Positions 43,080 through 54,610 of a stretch of DNA of 64,000 bases are shown here, in pieces. The DNA comes from Argyresthia goedartella. Lineage: Eukaryota; Arthropoda; Insecta; Lepidoptera; Argyresthiidae. The notes beneath the pieces were generated by a model. It was given only the letters and a program-made list of their open reading frames with translations. It was not told the origin of the DNA and ran no database searches. The DNA is taken from positions 26,394,001-26,458,000 of the forward strand of contig OX463813.1 of assembly GCA_949825045.1 (NCBI GenBank), written 5' to 3'. Both the position numbers and the translations under genes were made by a program. Positions within the stretch are counted from its first letter, which is position 1, and each line of letters opens with the position of its first letter.

Positions 43080-43606
43080 GTTTCAAGGAACTCGGCCAAT
43101 GCGTAGAGCGTTTGTTCGACAAGCCAGTGTTTTAATCGCTTTTTGAATCAAGCAGAGTTGGGCGCATACTTATATTTTCCGGTAGGCGATTGTATACTGT
43201 CGGACCCACGACCCATGAGTGATGTCGTGTCGTGGTGACTGCGGAACGAATCAATGTTCTTGTGCATGTACACGACCACCTGGAGTATACGACGGAAGGG
43301 AGTATCAGGATTTGCAGCGCTTTGATGTGAGGCTTTAGGGAAACGTTGACCGGGGGACCTGGACTATCGCTCTCACGGCTCGCTTCTGCATCTTGATGCC
43401 CGTTCCCTACTCGCCGCGCGACCCCACAGCACGGCTCCGTACTGCAGCAGCGAGTGAGCCTTGGCGAAGTAGCACGCTCGTGCCTGCTGTCGTGTGCTAC
43501 GTCGTTGTCGCACCGGTCGCTGCAGCGCTGTCTGCGTTAGCGCTTCTGAAGCGCTTTTGGGGGTAGGCGTAAGCGCCGCTGTCGATGATTGCGGTGAACT
43601 AAACAT
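43080..43606 (-). pseudogene. LINE RT thumb fragment
   Basis: The minus strand encodes '...QQARACYFAKAHSLLQYG' and 'AVLWGRAASRERA', which parallels 'LVYFSYFHSIMSYGILLWGR' of the LINE at 46.4-49.3 kb. Downstream (toward 43080) the frame is lost, but LINE-like text continues. A Jockey/CR1-group remnant without palm or endonuclease. Confidence 0.6.
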
Positions 43607-45650
43607 CGTTATTAGGCTGTTTTGAGCCTAAAGGGTTGCTTCCAGTACACTGTCTTTAAGCATTAGCGTGGATATTGTCGTCTGTAACACGCGTACGGCG
43701 TTTTTGACGGCTTTCACAGCCGTATTGTGTTAAATTTTAATAAAATAGACGGAGCGTCAATAGTCGCGACCGAGGGTTCCCCCACAAAATTGTTCTTAAA
43801 GTTTTATTACGTGAAATATGCATGGCTTACAGCCCAACCACTGGGGGGTGGGGCTGGGCTCCGAAATCTATGTGGGACGCAACAGGTGCCTGCGACAAAT
43901 TTGTCAACATTTTTCCTGAAAAATTTGACACGGTGGAAAAATGTCAAAATGTCGAATAGTCGTGACAATTTAACATATTTCAGTTTAGTAAAAAAATAGA
44001 AGATCAATTTATATTCCATAATTGGACTAATGTATCAAACAAAAAATTTCACTTTTAATTTATTTCAATAAACTGCTGCTTTAGTGGTTTTGTTTTTTTA
44101 TCATATTGCAAAAGGTAAGAAAAGTAGAGTACACTCCTCGGGGAAAAAACTGTTTTTGTTTCGGGCGCGTTGAACCTCACACTGCATCCAAGACTCAGTC
44201 TTAATTTCCTCCCTTCGCTCGGAAATTAACTCATACATAACACTCTCGCTGCGCTCGGCAGTTTAATCCTACGTTCAGTATTAAATATCGCGCCTGTATA
44301 AAACAGGTGTTCGGTTAAAAATTTATTAATTACTCTCTTTTTCAATTATTTTTTATTTTATTTATTTAAATCCGGTAGACAATGACCGCTCAGTCACAAT
44401 AACGCGACCACTACGGTTAATATTAGTTATCTTTCATCTGAAGTTTTTGTGGTCCCTTTCTCTTAATAACGAATTTATATGATAAGAAAAACCTCTATTT
44501 CTACCATTAATAGCCTAAAATGAACTCTGCAAACGCCAAATTATAGATACCAAATTCGCGAATAGATGCGTTTTAACATAATATGAAATCCTTAACTGTA
44601 GTCTTTTAAAAAATGGAACGATCTTTTTCTTCGTCACTAAGGCAACCAAGAAGGTAATTTATCAAAAGTTTTATTTAAATTTCGAATAGGCTTCGAAAAG
44701 GCTGGAAAAAACATATCAACATATTGACGCGCGATACGAAATACGACATTTATTTTGGCTTTAAACGATTTATTTTTAAATAAATTGTATGAGGTACTTA
44801 TTACTATTAAGCCTTGGCAGTCATTTTGCAGGTCTCACGAGGTCCTATTATATCAAAACCTACCAAATCCAAAATTGCAACTACATAAACGTATTGCATT
44901 TGAAGCGACGTATTCTTATCAATTATCTAAACCAGCAAAATCCATCTCAAAACCATGTTATAATAAGTAAATAAAAAAACTTTCAAAACGCACCAAATCC
45001 TTAGATAAATTTTCAAATCATGCTAAATCCAGCCACTAAATCAGGAACAAGTATTCTTCATATAAGATGGGTCATTGTCGATAGACTACAACACGCTTCG
45101 TACACGTGTCAGTTTTAATAAGATAAACTTTAAAATAATGGATCATAGCGAAGATACGATTGTGGAAAGTGTTCCAGAAAACTCCAGGAATCGTGTCGCA
45201 CAAAATTCTACCTAGAAAGTTAACAAGGAAAAAGATTCGAGGTAAGTTTGTTTGCGCGTTACTTTCATCCAGTCATGTTATAAAAATATCTGTGTTTGTC
45301 AAACAACTTTTCTTACAAAAGGATGGTCTTTATGCGGAATGGGTTTATAGTATAACCATTGCCTGGATTGTATTTGAATTAGGTACTTTACAAACATCAG
45401 ATTAGTCATAGTGGATTGCAAGAACGGTACCTTTTATTTTATTATTATATAAAGAAAGTGGGCCTTACCACAAAAAAATAAACTACTGTTCAACACTTGT
45501 TTAAATTTTGAAAAAATGGGATCTAAACCGATAGAGTTGAATTTTGAAATTATATTTTGTAGATCGTTGTGGACGGAGCCTGCAGAGTCGCCTAGGGTTG
45601 CATCGTCACAGATTGAATTTTGAATTTAGACAGCTATTGTGGGGTTGGAT
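43607..45650. other. No supported gene
   Basis: AT-rich. A block at 44200-44285 with 'cccttcgctcggaaattaa' and 'ctctcgctgcgctcgg' is repeat-like. An ATG at 45138 opens 25 codons then stops, and a GTAAGT at 45242 lies in another frame, so no exon is called. Confidence 0.4.
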
Positions 45651-45657
45651 GGCTAGA

Positions 45658-45703
45658 CTTAATGTAGCTGGCCCGAGTACCCATTCGGACCAGCTACATT
45701 AAG
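45658..45703. repeat. Small hairpin, 14-bp perfect stem
   Basis: 'cttaatgtagctgg' (45658-45671) and 'ccagctacattaag' (45690-45703) pair perfectly around an 18-base loop. Confidence 0.85.
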
Positions 45704-45785
45704 CTGAAAATGATGTGGGAATATATTTCCTCATGACCCATAAGGGTTAACTATGACTAAGACGCAGAGGCTCGCTCCGTAGGCC

Positions 45786-45918
45786 CAACGCAGTCAGAAG
45801 ACGGCGTAAGGCAAAAGGCATAAGGTACGTTTGATCTTCGCCGCGTTCGCAAACAGAACGCGGCGGAGATCGAATATATCTTACGCCTTATGACTTACGC
45901 CGTCTTCTGTCTGTGTTG
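45786..45918. repeat. 63-bp imperfect hairpin (MITE or pre-miRNA-like)
   Basis: Arms 45786-45848 and 45856-45918 match at about 53 of 63 positions, with a 7-base loop (gcaaaca). The inner ten pairs (cgccgcgttc) and a 16-base block 'cagaagacggcgtaag' are perfect. Non-coding. It could be a tiny palindromic MITE or a transcribed hairpin. Confidence 0.85.
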
Positions 45919-45949
45919 CGGTGACCGCGTCGTTTACTTGGTTGTCATA

Positions 45950-46130
45950 TAATGCAAAAACCGCATCAAAAATGGTTAAATAGTTTCTGAGAAGCCTTCA
46001 ACTTTCTACCATTCTGGCTGCTACAACGCCCCCTAGTGGTCTGCAACTGTAAAACATATATAAGAGCCTGCTCTGAAATAATAGCCATCTAATGCAAAAA
46101 ACCGCATCAAAATCGTATAAGTAGCTTTTC
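45950..46130 (+). repeat. Duplicated 'aatgcaaaaaccgcatcaaaa' repeat
   Basis: The word occurs at about 45953 and 46092, each followed by related text ('aaatggttaaatag', 'tcgtataagtag'). Confidence 0.6.
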
Positions 46131-46552
46131 AGGAAAATGGTAACGGACATACATACACACCCAGACACATACAAACACCTCCAACCCTAAACGCTTATAC
46201 GAACAGAGGAGCCGTTCCGTTTCCGTTTGAGTGAGTGAATAAGGCAGGTAAGTGCGTAATGCATGCAAGAGCCTTGAGGATGATGAACTCTGTGGAATCA
46301 AGTGGCATGGTGGTGGAGGTTCGAATCCTGTCTTTTAAAAAAAAAAACTCGTTGAAAATGTTTTTTCCTATGATATATCCTAGTGTTGAATCATACGCAA
46401 TGTTAGATGAGTCAGAGTCAGAGTCATTTTTTTATTGAATATAAATAAATAAATTATCTTATTCAACGTCAAAATTATACTTACTTATAAGTTCAAGTAA
46501 TTTTTTTTATATAAAAAAAAAGATTCACCGTTTCGGGAGGTGGGCCTCGGGG

Positions 46553-46991
46553 TTAAGAAGAAACGGCAAAAAACTCCCCCATACCTTTTTTTTTTAAAAG
46601 TGACTTTACAACAGGTACCGGTTTCGGTCTAAGGAAATTCGCCGGCGAGTGATACACTTGATCCATCGCCCCTCGTCGAATTTCTGTGCGCTGAGATGGT
46701 ATGGACCATGCAGTTTTGTCATCTAAGTATTCCTTAATACTATAATAGGACTTTCTTATCAGCTCATTTTTAACATAGTTTTTGAACCTATTTTCAGGAA
46801 GGATCAATGATTCCTGTGGTATTTTATTGTAGATGCGAATACAGTGCCCCATGAATGATGTGCCTACTTTACTTAGTCTAAATAATGGTAGTGCTAACCT
46901 ATTTTTATTTCTAGTGTTAATTGTATGGCTATCACCGACAATTTTAAATAAAGCTATGTTTTTTCTTACATGCATGATATTCTCGTATATA
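46553..46991 (-). pseudogene. LINE-3 C-terminal end
   Basis: 'RKNIALFKIVGDSHTINTRN', 'FRLSKVGTSFMGHCIRIYNK' and 'FKNYVKNELIRKSYYSI' are the usual C-terminal blocks of this LINE group. The protein text joins in frame to the segment at 47780-48173 once the intervening element and one TA are left out. The Met at 47017 is inside the inserted element and is not a start. Confidence 0.8.
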
Positions 46992-47779
46992 CATAGTCGG
47001 TCCATAAGTTCTGTCACAAATATTTTGCCGCATAGTAAATAATACCAAGTTTTATTTCATTTAATACTATATATGGTTTGATAGCTCATTAAATACTGAT
47101 AAATTAGAACGATTATTGGATTTAAATGCTTAAAGCCATATTACACAAATGCTAGTTTCTTCAGAGATTTTGCACTTTTTTACCCATTCAAAAATACGGA
47201 CGTGATTCACTTTATCTTTTTTCCATGACTCTTAAAACCTTTCAAACTTACGTGAGATTTTAGTCAGAACCCTCCCTGAACCCGTTACCTTCATTTTGAA
47301 GCATAAGATAACTAAGTCTGGGTAAAACTAATTTTCATATTCACATTTTACGTAGTGTACTTGTTGCCCACAAGATCATTTTTATACGTTTTTCTGAAAA
47401 CGTAAAAAGTACGTAAAGTTCTCTTTGGGAGCAGTTGAAACTGAAAGCTAACAGAAAATCAAATGCTAGTTGTTAAGCATGGTCTAAAATCGAGGTTTCA
47501 GAATAAATAAAAAAAACCTTGTTGGTTATCTGGAACACTGTTTTTTTTTTTTATTTGTGGTAAGTGGTATTTTTGTCAGTTGCGGCGTGTTTTGGGTTCG
47601 CGATTGTCTCAAGTTATAAGGTTTTTTGTCATATTGCTATAATCGTACAAAATGTATTGTATTGCAATTTGATTCGTATAAAATAAGATTTTTAATCATG
47701 TATAATACGAATAAGAAAAAGTCTATTGCTGAGTTTTATCTATCAAAAACCTTGTAACAGAACTTAAGGACCGACTAGG
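46992..47779. mobile_element. Tc1/mariner-like element without transposase
   Basis: 788 bp bounded by inverted ends 'catagtcggtccataagttc' (left) and the complement of 'taacagaacttaaggaccga...' (right), matching over about 25 bases with few differences. TA stands on both outer sides (46990-46991, 47780-47781), the target duplication of the Tc1/mariner group. The interior is AT-rich without a transposase frame, so it is a non-autonomous copy or a remnant. Confidence 0.85.
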
Positions 47780-48173
47780 TATATTGACAGGTAACCGTAA
47801 GTATATTAATTTCTTTGAATTTTTCTCTTAATGATTCTCTAGCATCTAATTGATATATCGCCCTGATCGCCCTTTTTTGTAAGAAAAATATCGTATTTAT
47901 ATCTGCTGCTCTCCCCCAGAGCAATATTCCATAAGACATAATACTGTGAAAATAACTAAAGTAAACCAATCTGGCAGTTTCAACATCTGTAAGATATCTC
48001 ATTTGTCTGACCGCAAAAGCGGCTGAGCTAAGTCTTCGTGCGAGATTAGTTATGTGAGGACCCCATTGAAGTTTCGAATCTATAGTGATTCCGAGAAAGA
48101 TTGTGTCTTCAACGAGGTCCAATCTTTCAGATCCTATTCTAACACTGCTTTCAACCTGTCGTACATTAGGCAA
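47780..48173 (-). pseudogene. LINE-3 RT thumb region
   Basis: 'LVEDTIFLGITIDSKLQWG', 'SSAAFAVRQMRYLTDV', 'ARLVYFSYFHSIMSYGILLW', 'FLQKRAIRAI' and '...EINILTVTCQY' are in the expected order. A frame change upstream separates it from the FADD block. Confidence 0.8.
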
Positions 48174-48279
48174 ACAAAATTTGATACATTAAGTCTTCTT
48201 TTAGTTTAATAACAGGTTGTTTACATTGAACCAACTTAACACATGAGGGAGTGTACTATTTGCGTCGTCTAGAATTTCT

Positions 48280-49334
48280 TCTTGTCTTTTCACCTTGAAA
48301 ATAATAGATGTGTCATCAGCAAATAGAACAATCTATATAATTTTTTCCACCATATAAGGCAGGTCATTCATGTACACTAAGAAATGGAACGGACCTAAGA
48401 TAGAACCCTGGGGTACACCAATATTCATATGGGTTCCAGTGGACTTGCATCTGTTTATATCTACTTTTAGTAACCTTTCCATTAAATAAGATTCCATTAA
48501 TTTTAACGCATTATCTTTGATACCATAGTGTTGAAGTTTGAGCAAAAGAGTTTGATGGTCCACACAGTCAAAGGCCTTGGAAAGATCACAGAAAATACCA
48601 ACCGCATCCTGTGATCCTTCCCACGCACTATAAATGTGTTCAGTAGAACACATTTATAGCGCGCTACTCCGGCGTCTGTTGTTAATCTGCCTTTAGTGAA
48701 TCCGAACTGTTTTTTTTTGGAGTAGCCCAGATGCATTGAAGTGAGAGAGTAGTTGACTCAATATGACCTTTTCAAACACCTTGCTCAACACTGGCAATAC
48801 AGATACAGGTCTGAAGTTGGCAGGGTCTTGTTTACTACCGGATTTGAAAAGTGGTATTAATCTGCTGATTTTCATGAGGTCAGGAAAAACCCCGTTTGCT
48901 ATACAACTATTGAATGTGATTGCCATGTATGGTGCAATCACATCGATTACTGATTTAACCACGTTAACCGACATGCCCCATAAATCTTCAGTCTTTTTCA
49001 TGCTAAGAAGTTTAAATGTTTTAACTATAGTAATAGAGCCTATTGGCTTGAAGTTAAAGCCATCCTTGTTTTGGGGCACATTTTCAACCAAGTAATCTAA
49101 AGACTTTTCAGAAGAGGATGGTAGTGCTTCTGTTGTTATTATTGGTATGGTGCTGAAGAACTTTTCAAATGCGTTAGCAACGTCCTCGTTTGATGAGAGT
49201 AATTGGTCGTTAACTTTTAAATTAAAACTAGATTCACTAGACCTAACCTTGCTTAGTAGTAGATAAACTTCCCTGTCTGCTGACACATTCAGGACCAAGG
49301 GCGGGTTTAGCCCACAACAACTACTTTGAGCCAC
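48280..49334 (-). pseudogene. LINE-3 reverse transcriptase palm
   Basis: The segment 49334-48693 has the pre-RT region and 'FRPVSVLPVLSKVFEKVIL'. The segment 48653-48333 has 'AVGIFCDLSKAFDCVDH' (first Asp) and 'GVPQGSILGP'. The minus strand at about 48340-48300 encodes the FADD motif ('IVLFADDTSIIFK'), just past the listed frame. The pieces are in different frames; around 48628-48659 a local palindrome is inserted. Not functional. Confidence 0.85.
48628..48659. repeat. 14-bp perfect palindrome inside LINE-3 RT
   Basis: 'ctataaatgtgttc' (48628-48641), four-base loop, then its exact complement (48646-48659). It falls between 'KGRLTTDAGVA' and the next RT block and looks like a local snap-back duplication. 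Confidence 0.85.
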
Positions 49335-49340
49335 CGGTTA

Positions 49341-49979
49341 GAATTTCTAGACTACCTGCCAGTTCGATCAGTCACCCTATAATTTTAAGGGTTGGCTGCC
49401 AAATCCTGGAAACACTCTACTACACCTCTTTTCCCATTGAAATAATGATATTTTCAAACACTGAATGAATAGGGTTCGTCTTCATAATATATTTTTTATT
49501 GATTTAGAAAGAGGAGAAATAACGCTTCATAGATAGATTTTACTTATACCCTGCGTCATAAGGTGGCAAAAAATTGCGATGGTGTCAATCAAAACTTACA
49601 AGAGTAAAACAAAAGAGTAATATTTTATGCAACGAAATAGGCTTCTCCAGTTTTCCACCTCACTGTGAATTATCAAGTTTTGAAAACACGTCTAGGCTTG
49701 AAATCCCTTCTTTGAGTTAGTTCAAAGTCTGAGGAGTTCACGTAGATAAGCTGATTAAGATTCAAATTGAGTTAATTGGGCACCTCATGTGATGTGCGCT
49801 TGGGAAATCGAAAGTCTACTTAACATTGAAAACTTTTTTCAGAGAACTCTGAAAGTTTAATCAGTATGAGTATTAGGGTCATCAATATTTATTACAGATG
49901 TAATGGGACTTGAAAACTGGATCGATAATTTGTACTTTAAAACTTAAAGTTAAGGTTCAAATCCTATTATATATTTTAT
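49341..49979. other. No gene seen
   Basis: AT-rich; no recognisable repeat partner within the window. Confidence 0.4.
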
Positions 49980-50390
49980 CTACACACGTATCATAAACCC
50001 TCTTTACTGCGTACAAAAACCGCACGTTACGATCAGCATAATCTTAAACTACTTGGTAAAAACTCATTTCTTATCTGAAATATTACACATTATGACCATA
50101 ATGTGTAATTTTTCTACATATTATGACATTCAAATTTCGAACGCCGACGCCTGCCTGCGTGAATTTGGTACTACAGAACAAGCTAAACAACTGCAGAGCC
50201 ACAAACCGGTCAAACATGCGGTTCCTGAATACATCAAAGAGAGCTTATGATATGTGTGTAGATAAACTAGTGTATGTAACTGTACATAATTAGGCATTAA
50301 AATTCTCGAGTGATATTATTATGAAACGAGCCGAACTCGAGTATTATTGCCCTCCATTATGTAGCAGTCACATAAACTACTATTTTCGTT
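49980..50390 (+). repeat. Dispersed repeat R5, copy 2
   Basis: Direct counterpart of 14675-15118. It contains a 65-codon frame (50053-50250) ending '...KHAVPEYIKESL', which is broken in the other copy; not called as a gene. Confidence 0.7.
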
Positions 50391-50485
50391 TATCAACGAT
50401 GGTTTCTTACATAAAATGTCCTAAAATCATAACAAACTCTAGTCTTTTCGAGTAAGCATGGCAATAGCGAGCATTGACTCCTGTC

Positions 50486-50535
50486 TACTATACTGTATGC
50501 TCATGATTACAAAATCATGAGCATACAGTGTAGTA
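50486..50535. repeat. 23-bp hairpin with 4-base loop
   Basis: 'tactatactgtatgctcatg...' (50486-50508) pairs with 50513-50535, with one G-U-type mismatch and loop 'acaa'. It lies 27 bp left of the TRIM-like element. Confidence 0.85.
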
Positions 50536-50561
50536 CACCTAACGATTCTTACTTATTACGT

Positions 50562-50567
50562 ACCAGT
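50562..50567 (+). other. Target-site duplication, left (ACCAGT)
   Basis: ACCAGT precedes the left LTR and also follows the right LTR at 52410-52415, confirming the limits of the LTR element. Confidence 0.85.
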
Positions 50568-50568
50568 T

Positions 50569-50811
50569 TGCCAGAGGCAATTATAAGGAGAGCGACATCT
50601 TCGGGAGTAAAGTAAAAGGCTTGAGATGCGCGCAAATACGAGATTAGACTAGATTACTTTATTATAGGATATACTAAGCTTATATACAACTTACTAGAAA
50701 ACTACGTGATGAATATAAATATACCTTATCTGTGACGGTCGTCAACTTATCTTAACATTACTTGGAAATAGATATTTCCGCATATCTGTGGCGGGCGTAT
50801 GTGCCGGCACA
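50569..50811 (-). repeat. TRIM-like element, left LTR
   Basis: 243 bp, nearly identical to 52182-52409 apart from a 15-bp insertion region around 50665-50685 and a few substitutions. Begins TGCC and ends GGCACA on the plus strand. Confidence 0.9.
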
Positions 50812-51971
50812 GATACCCCCCCCCCCCTTTAGGGAAAAAAATAAATGAATGTACTTATAACAATGGAAAAAATCTAAGTTAGATAACATAACAAACTTAT
50901 ATCAACTGCAATAATAACTAGTAGTATTTTAATAAACATAAAACCAGATCTTAATTGTGCATACTTTAACTTAATCTATTTTTATATATAAGGAAAGTCA
51001 TTGTTAAATAAAACTAGATAGTAATAGCGCATACTTCAACTTAATCTAAAGGTAATTCTTACACGAATCTAGAAAAATAAAGGAACTACGGTTATGTGAA
51101 TTCTACATAAGTTTAAAGAATTTCTTAATATTTACCTACAGGCAAGTCTTGTGTCTGGCCGCACACTACATAAAATAAACAAAAAACTGGAAAACAGAAA
51201 AACACTAGGAAAATGGGGCTTTAGTAAACTAACTAACTACTACTAACCTAACTTATAACTGGAAAAGATCCGCAGGAGAGTCGTCTGATGCTGCAGCCGC
51301 CCATGTTTTTCAGGAATCGATGAGTCAATTTACATCGCACTTCGTTGAACTTGTAATCACTGTTTGTTTATAATTGCGACCGTACCTACACAAGGATGAT
51401 TGTGCTGAATCAGCGTCAGCATTAAATCTGTAACCTTGTCTGTAGGCAGTCAATGATCTCGTACGTCATATGTACGTGCGTGCTCTTCACTCTTGAGTGA
51501 ATATTAAGTTGTCGATTGATGAAATTTGTGTGCCTAAAAACGTAAAATAAAGGAATCAGGCATTTGGCAACATAGGGCACATCTTGTACACCAATCGTTT
51601 ATATATAAATATATATCTCTCTCTCTCTTCAGTGATTTGATTATTCTTCGTGCGATTTTCTTCCTGGATGATTTCAATATTCGTTGGATTAGGTATATCG
51701 ATGATGTTTCAATATTCTTCTGGGGGCTGGAACGGCTTCCTATGTCTTGAACTTGAAAAAGCTGCTTGCTGTGAATGAATTTGCCGACGCGTTCGTTTCT
51801 GCTGGTGCGAGCTCCATTTTGATAAATCAGCAGTCGGCGGATTATCGGTTCATTATTCTTGCGGTATCTTGAGTTCGATGCGGGAAATCTTCAGTTGAAA
51901 TCTTTTGGCTTCTGGTCCGTCATGGCTTGCTTGATGTCGTCTTGGTTTGGGTGGGGTCTTGATTAAGGATT

Positions 51972-52172
51972 AAGGTGGCAGCACACGGAGTTTTCTTCGC
52001 GGCTGGGTCCATGCTGCTATTACCGAAGGTTGCTGATGTTCAGAAGTCGGGGCTCGGCGATCTTGGACGAAGTGCTTCTTGCTTGCACTTCTAAGGTGGC
52101 AGCACATGGAGTTTCCTTCGCGGCTGGGTCCATGCTGCTATTACCGAAGGTTGCCGATGTTCAGAAGTCGGG
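51972..52172 (+). repeat. 80-bp direct repeats (period 121)
   Basis: 'aaggtggcagcaca(c/t)ggag' to 'gttcagaagtcggg' occurs at 51972-52051 and 52093-52172 with four or five differences. Between them lie 41 unrelated bases. Confidence 0.9.
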
Positions 52173-52181
52173 TCAGCACTT

Positions 52182-52409
52182 TGCCTGGGGCAATTATAAG
52201 GAGAGCGACATCTTCGGGAGTAAAGTAAAAGGCTTGAGATGCGCGCAAATACGAGATTAGACTAGACTACTTTATTTACATATACAACTTACTACTAAAC
52301 TACGTGATGAATATAAATATACCTTATCTGTGACGGCCGTCAACTTATCTTAACATTACGTGGAAATAGATATTTCCGCATATCTGTGGCGGGCGTATGT
52401 GCCGGCACA
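52182..52409 (-). repeat. TRIM-like element, right LTR
   Basis: 228 bp, TGCC...GGCACA, followed by ACCAGT. On the minus strand this is the 5' LTR. Confidence 0.9.
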
Positions 52410-52415
52410 ACCAGT

Positions 52416-54475
52416 ATCAGTCTCTGAAACAGACTCCCCGGCGCCATCAGAGACAGTCCACTATCTTTCAAACGACGTTTAAAACTTAATTATTGGTATT
52501 TGTATATGTATATGTTACATATTTATACAGCGTGTCATTGAATAAACGCCTAACCTTATTTTTTAATAATAAAACATATTGAGAAAGAACAAAACAAATA
52601 TTTGCCTTATATTGTAGAAAATATTTGAGACTTAAGTTGTTGTGTCATTTCTGACAAATTCACAACTCTGTTGTGCGCGCGTATAACGCTCCTCTGCCCG
52701 CGAGTTCAATCAATTTATCTATCACACTTTCCTGGCCTTGGACTGGCAGCAAGTACTTACCTAAAGGTAAGTTAGTTTTTTGATTAGTTAGGCTAACATA
52801 CCAGCATCATAGTAAGTAACTATTTAGAAATAAATCAATGTAAAGATGAAGTAAAACTAATAAAAAGAAAGCTTTGGTTCAGGTACCTACTAACTACAAA
52901 ACATCGCAACAATCTAGGCACTTCGACTTCCCCGCCCCCGCCCTCACTAACCTTACAGTTCGCGCCAGCGCCAGCTTTCTCTCAAGAGAAATTTCGAAGG
53001 GCCTGTATGAAACGGGACGAGGGCACGGGACGCGCAATCGTCGTTTCAAATGACTAAATAATTTCCGGCGTATTGTAGGTATCTATTTCCGTGCGTGAGT
53101 TGAACGCACTCCAAATGTGGGCACTGTACCAGGCAGGTTTTCACTGTACAGTTTAGGTACTTTCGACCGGCCAACCCGACGGGCGGGAATTCAATTATGT
53201 TGCCACTCGCTTGGCTGGCAGTCGCGCGCTAGCCACTCCTCATAAGCAACTTTTCTTTGATTTTTGCAACAAAAATGACTTCAGTACTAACATTTCAGGG
53301 TGTCTAAAGGAATTGTTCACAAATAAAATTCGATTCCTATTTAATTGAATACCTTTTTGTTTAACTTAAAGTAAAAACTTTAAACCCAGTATAAAACAAA
53401 TGACAATTACATAAGTAAGGAGGTAGGTACCTACCTAGCCTTAGAACGCGCACCTGAATGCAGGTACATGAGCACCATAGAGTCATATAAGTATGTCGCA
53501 GAAGGGTCAGGACCGATGGCTGAGGGCGTCCCGAGGATGGGTGTGATGGGTACTCGAGCATTGGAGACAACAGCTTCGTTATAACACAGGTTATTAACTT
53601 TAGGGCATGAATCATGTACTAGACACAGAATAATGACACTTGACACAGGGAGCACTAGTTATAGAACAATCACACTGAACACGGGGAGTACTAGATACAT
53701 AATAGTCACGGGGACTGGCTAGTCCAATAATGTGGGAGGAGGTGCGCTCCGTATGACTACTCGTTATAGACTGACCCGCTGTTTTTTTTTTATATTTTTT
53801 GTTGGAGGGGAAAAAAATGGAATTACCCATGCCCAGGAGTCAGACCTCCCTGCTATGTCCGGGTCCCCACATATTGAGCGGGCATCAGCTCGTGTAGTCT
53901 ACGGACTAAAAACAACCCCTTTGTTTTTAACAGTTGTCTTAGTAAGAATTAACTGTGAGCCATGGCCTCGGTATATGCTGAAGGCTTTCTACCTGCAATT
54001 TGCCCTTTTGTGCGATATATATGTGTATATGATATATATGGGAGGAGTTTGCCCGCTTACCCGATATTATGAGCGGGCATCAGTTTATAGTCAACGGGCA
54101 TGATAGCGGCATGTTAGGGGGGCAGATAGCCCCCGCTCAACTAAGAAGTGGGACTGACCCGCTGACTGGCGCGCACGCCCTTTTTATAGCATGCACAGCT
54201 AACCTCCCAAATATTGGCCCAACCGAAGCGAATGCATGTATTGCTTGTGTCTTTCTGTACTACCATACGCTATAGCTATAGCTCAATTCGTACACTACGA
54301 CAATTAATAAGCACTGACGGACTAAACAAAACAAATAAACAAAGATATCGCCGCACCACTCACATCATCCCCTAGCCCTTCCCCTTCCGTGATTTGCACT
54401 CACTCCCTCGATGTTTTCGACCTGACGCGCCACTACGCAAAGGCTGTCTCTTTTTTTCCACACGGATGAAGAAAG
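52416..54475. other. No supported gene
   Basis: Mixed composition. At 53755-54200 the words 'gactgacccgctg' (53769, 54153) and 'gagcgggcatcag' (53877, 54071) occur twice, about 0.2-0.4 kb apart, in a GC-richer island with 'ggggggcagatagccccc'. The 123-codon plus frame there lacks any domain. It may be the remains of an unidentified repeat. Confidence 0.4.
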
Positions 54476-54610
54476 TAAGCGAATCTACAAAATTATCCTT
54501 TCGTTTTGCTTACTATAAAGGAAACGAAATCTGCGTGAGCTTCGTATTAGCGTGAGTAGAGTCTAGGCAGGGTCTAGGTTGCGCCTAAGTTATCTAAGCT
54601 ATAAAGAGAC

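Larger units (their letters stand above)
46409..49340 (-). mobile_element. Jockey/CR1-group LINE, 5' truncated (LINE-3)
   Basis: Minus-strand LINE consisting of RT plus C-terminal region and a 3' end with a (TGACTC)n tail (complement at 46409-46427). The endonuclease is absent, so it is 5' truncated at about 49340. A mariner-like element (46992-47779) interrupts the C-terminal region. Frameshifts separate the RT blocks. Confidence 0.85.
50568..52409 (-). mobile_element. TRIM-like non-coding LTR retrotransposon
   Basis: About 1.84 kb with LTRs of 243 and 228 bp and a 6-bp target duplication. The interior (50812-52181) has no protein frame longer than 76 codons. The minus-strand orientation is suggested by a polypurine run: directly inside the left LTR the minus strand reads AAA plus 13 G, then TATC and the LTR start TGTGCCGGCACA. 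The interior holds a tandem pair of 80-bp units (51972-52051 and 52093-52172) and a second duplicated block around 50945-51055 ('actt(t/c)aacttaatcta'). A terminal-repeat retrotransposon in miniature fits best. A coding-deleted copia or gypsy copy is the alternative. Confidence 0.85.

Noticed and set aside
45138..45247. Possible first exon (ATG 45138, GTAAGT at 45242)
   Set aside because: The ATG frame stops after 25 codons, before the donor; the frame that reaches the donor has no good start.
53732..54275. 123- and 68-codon plus frames in a GC-richer island
   Set aside because: Repeated words suggest an uncharacterised repeat, and no domain or splice context supports a gene.
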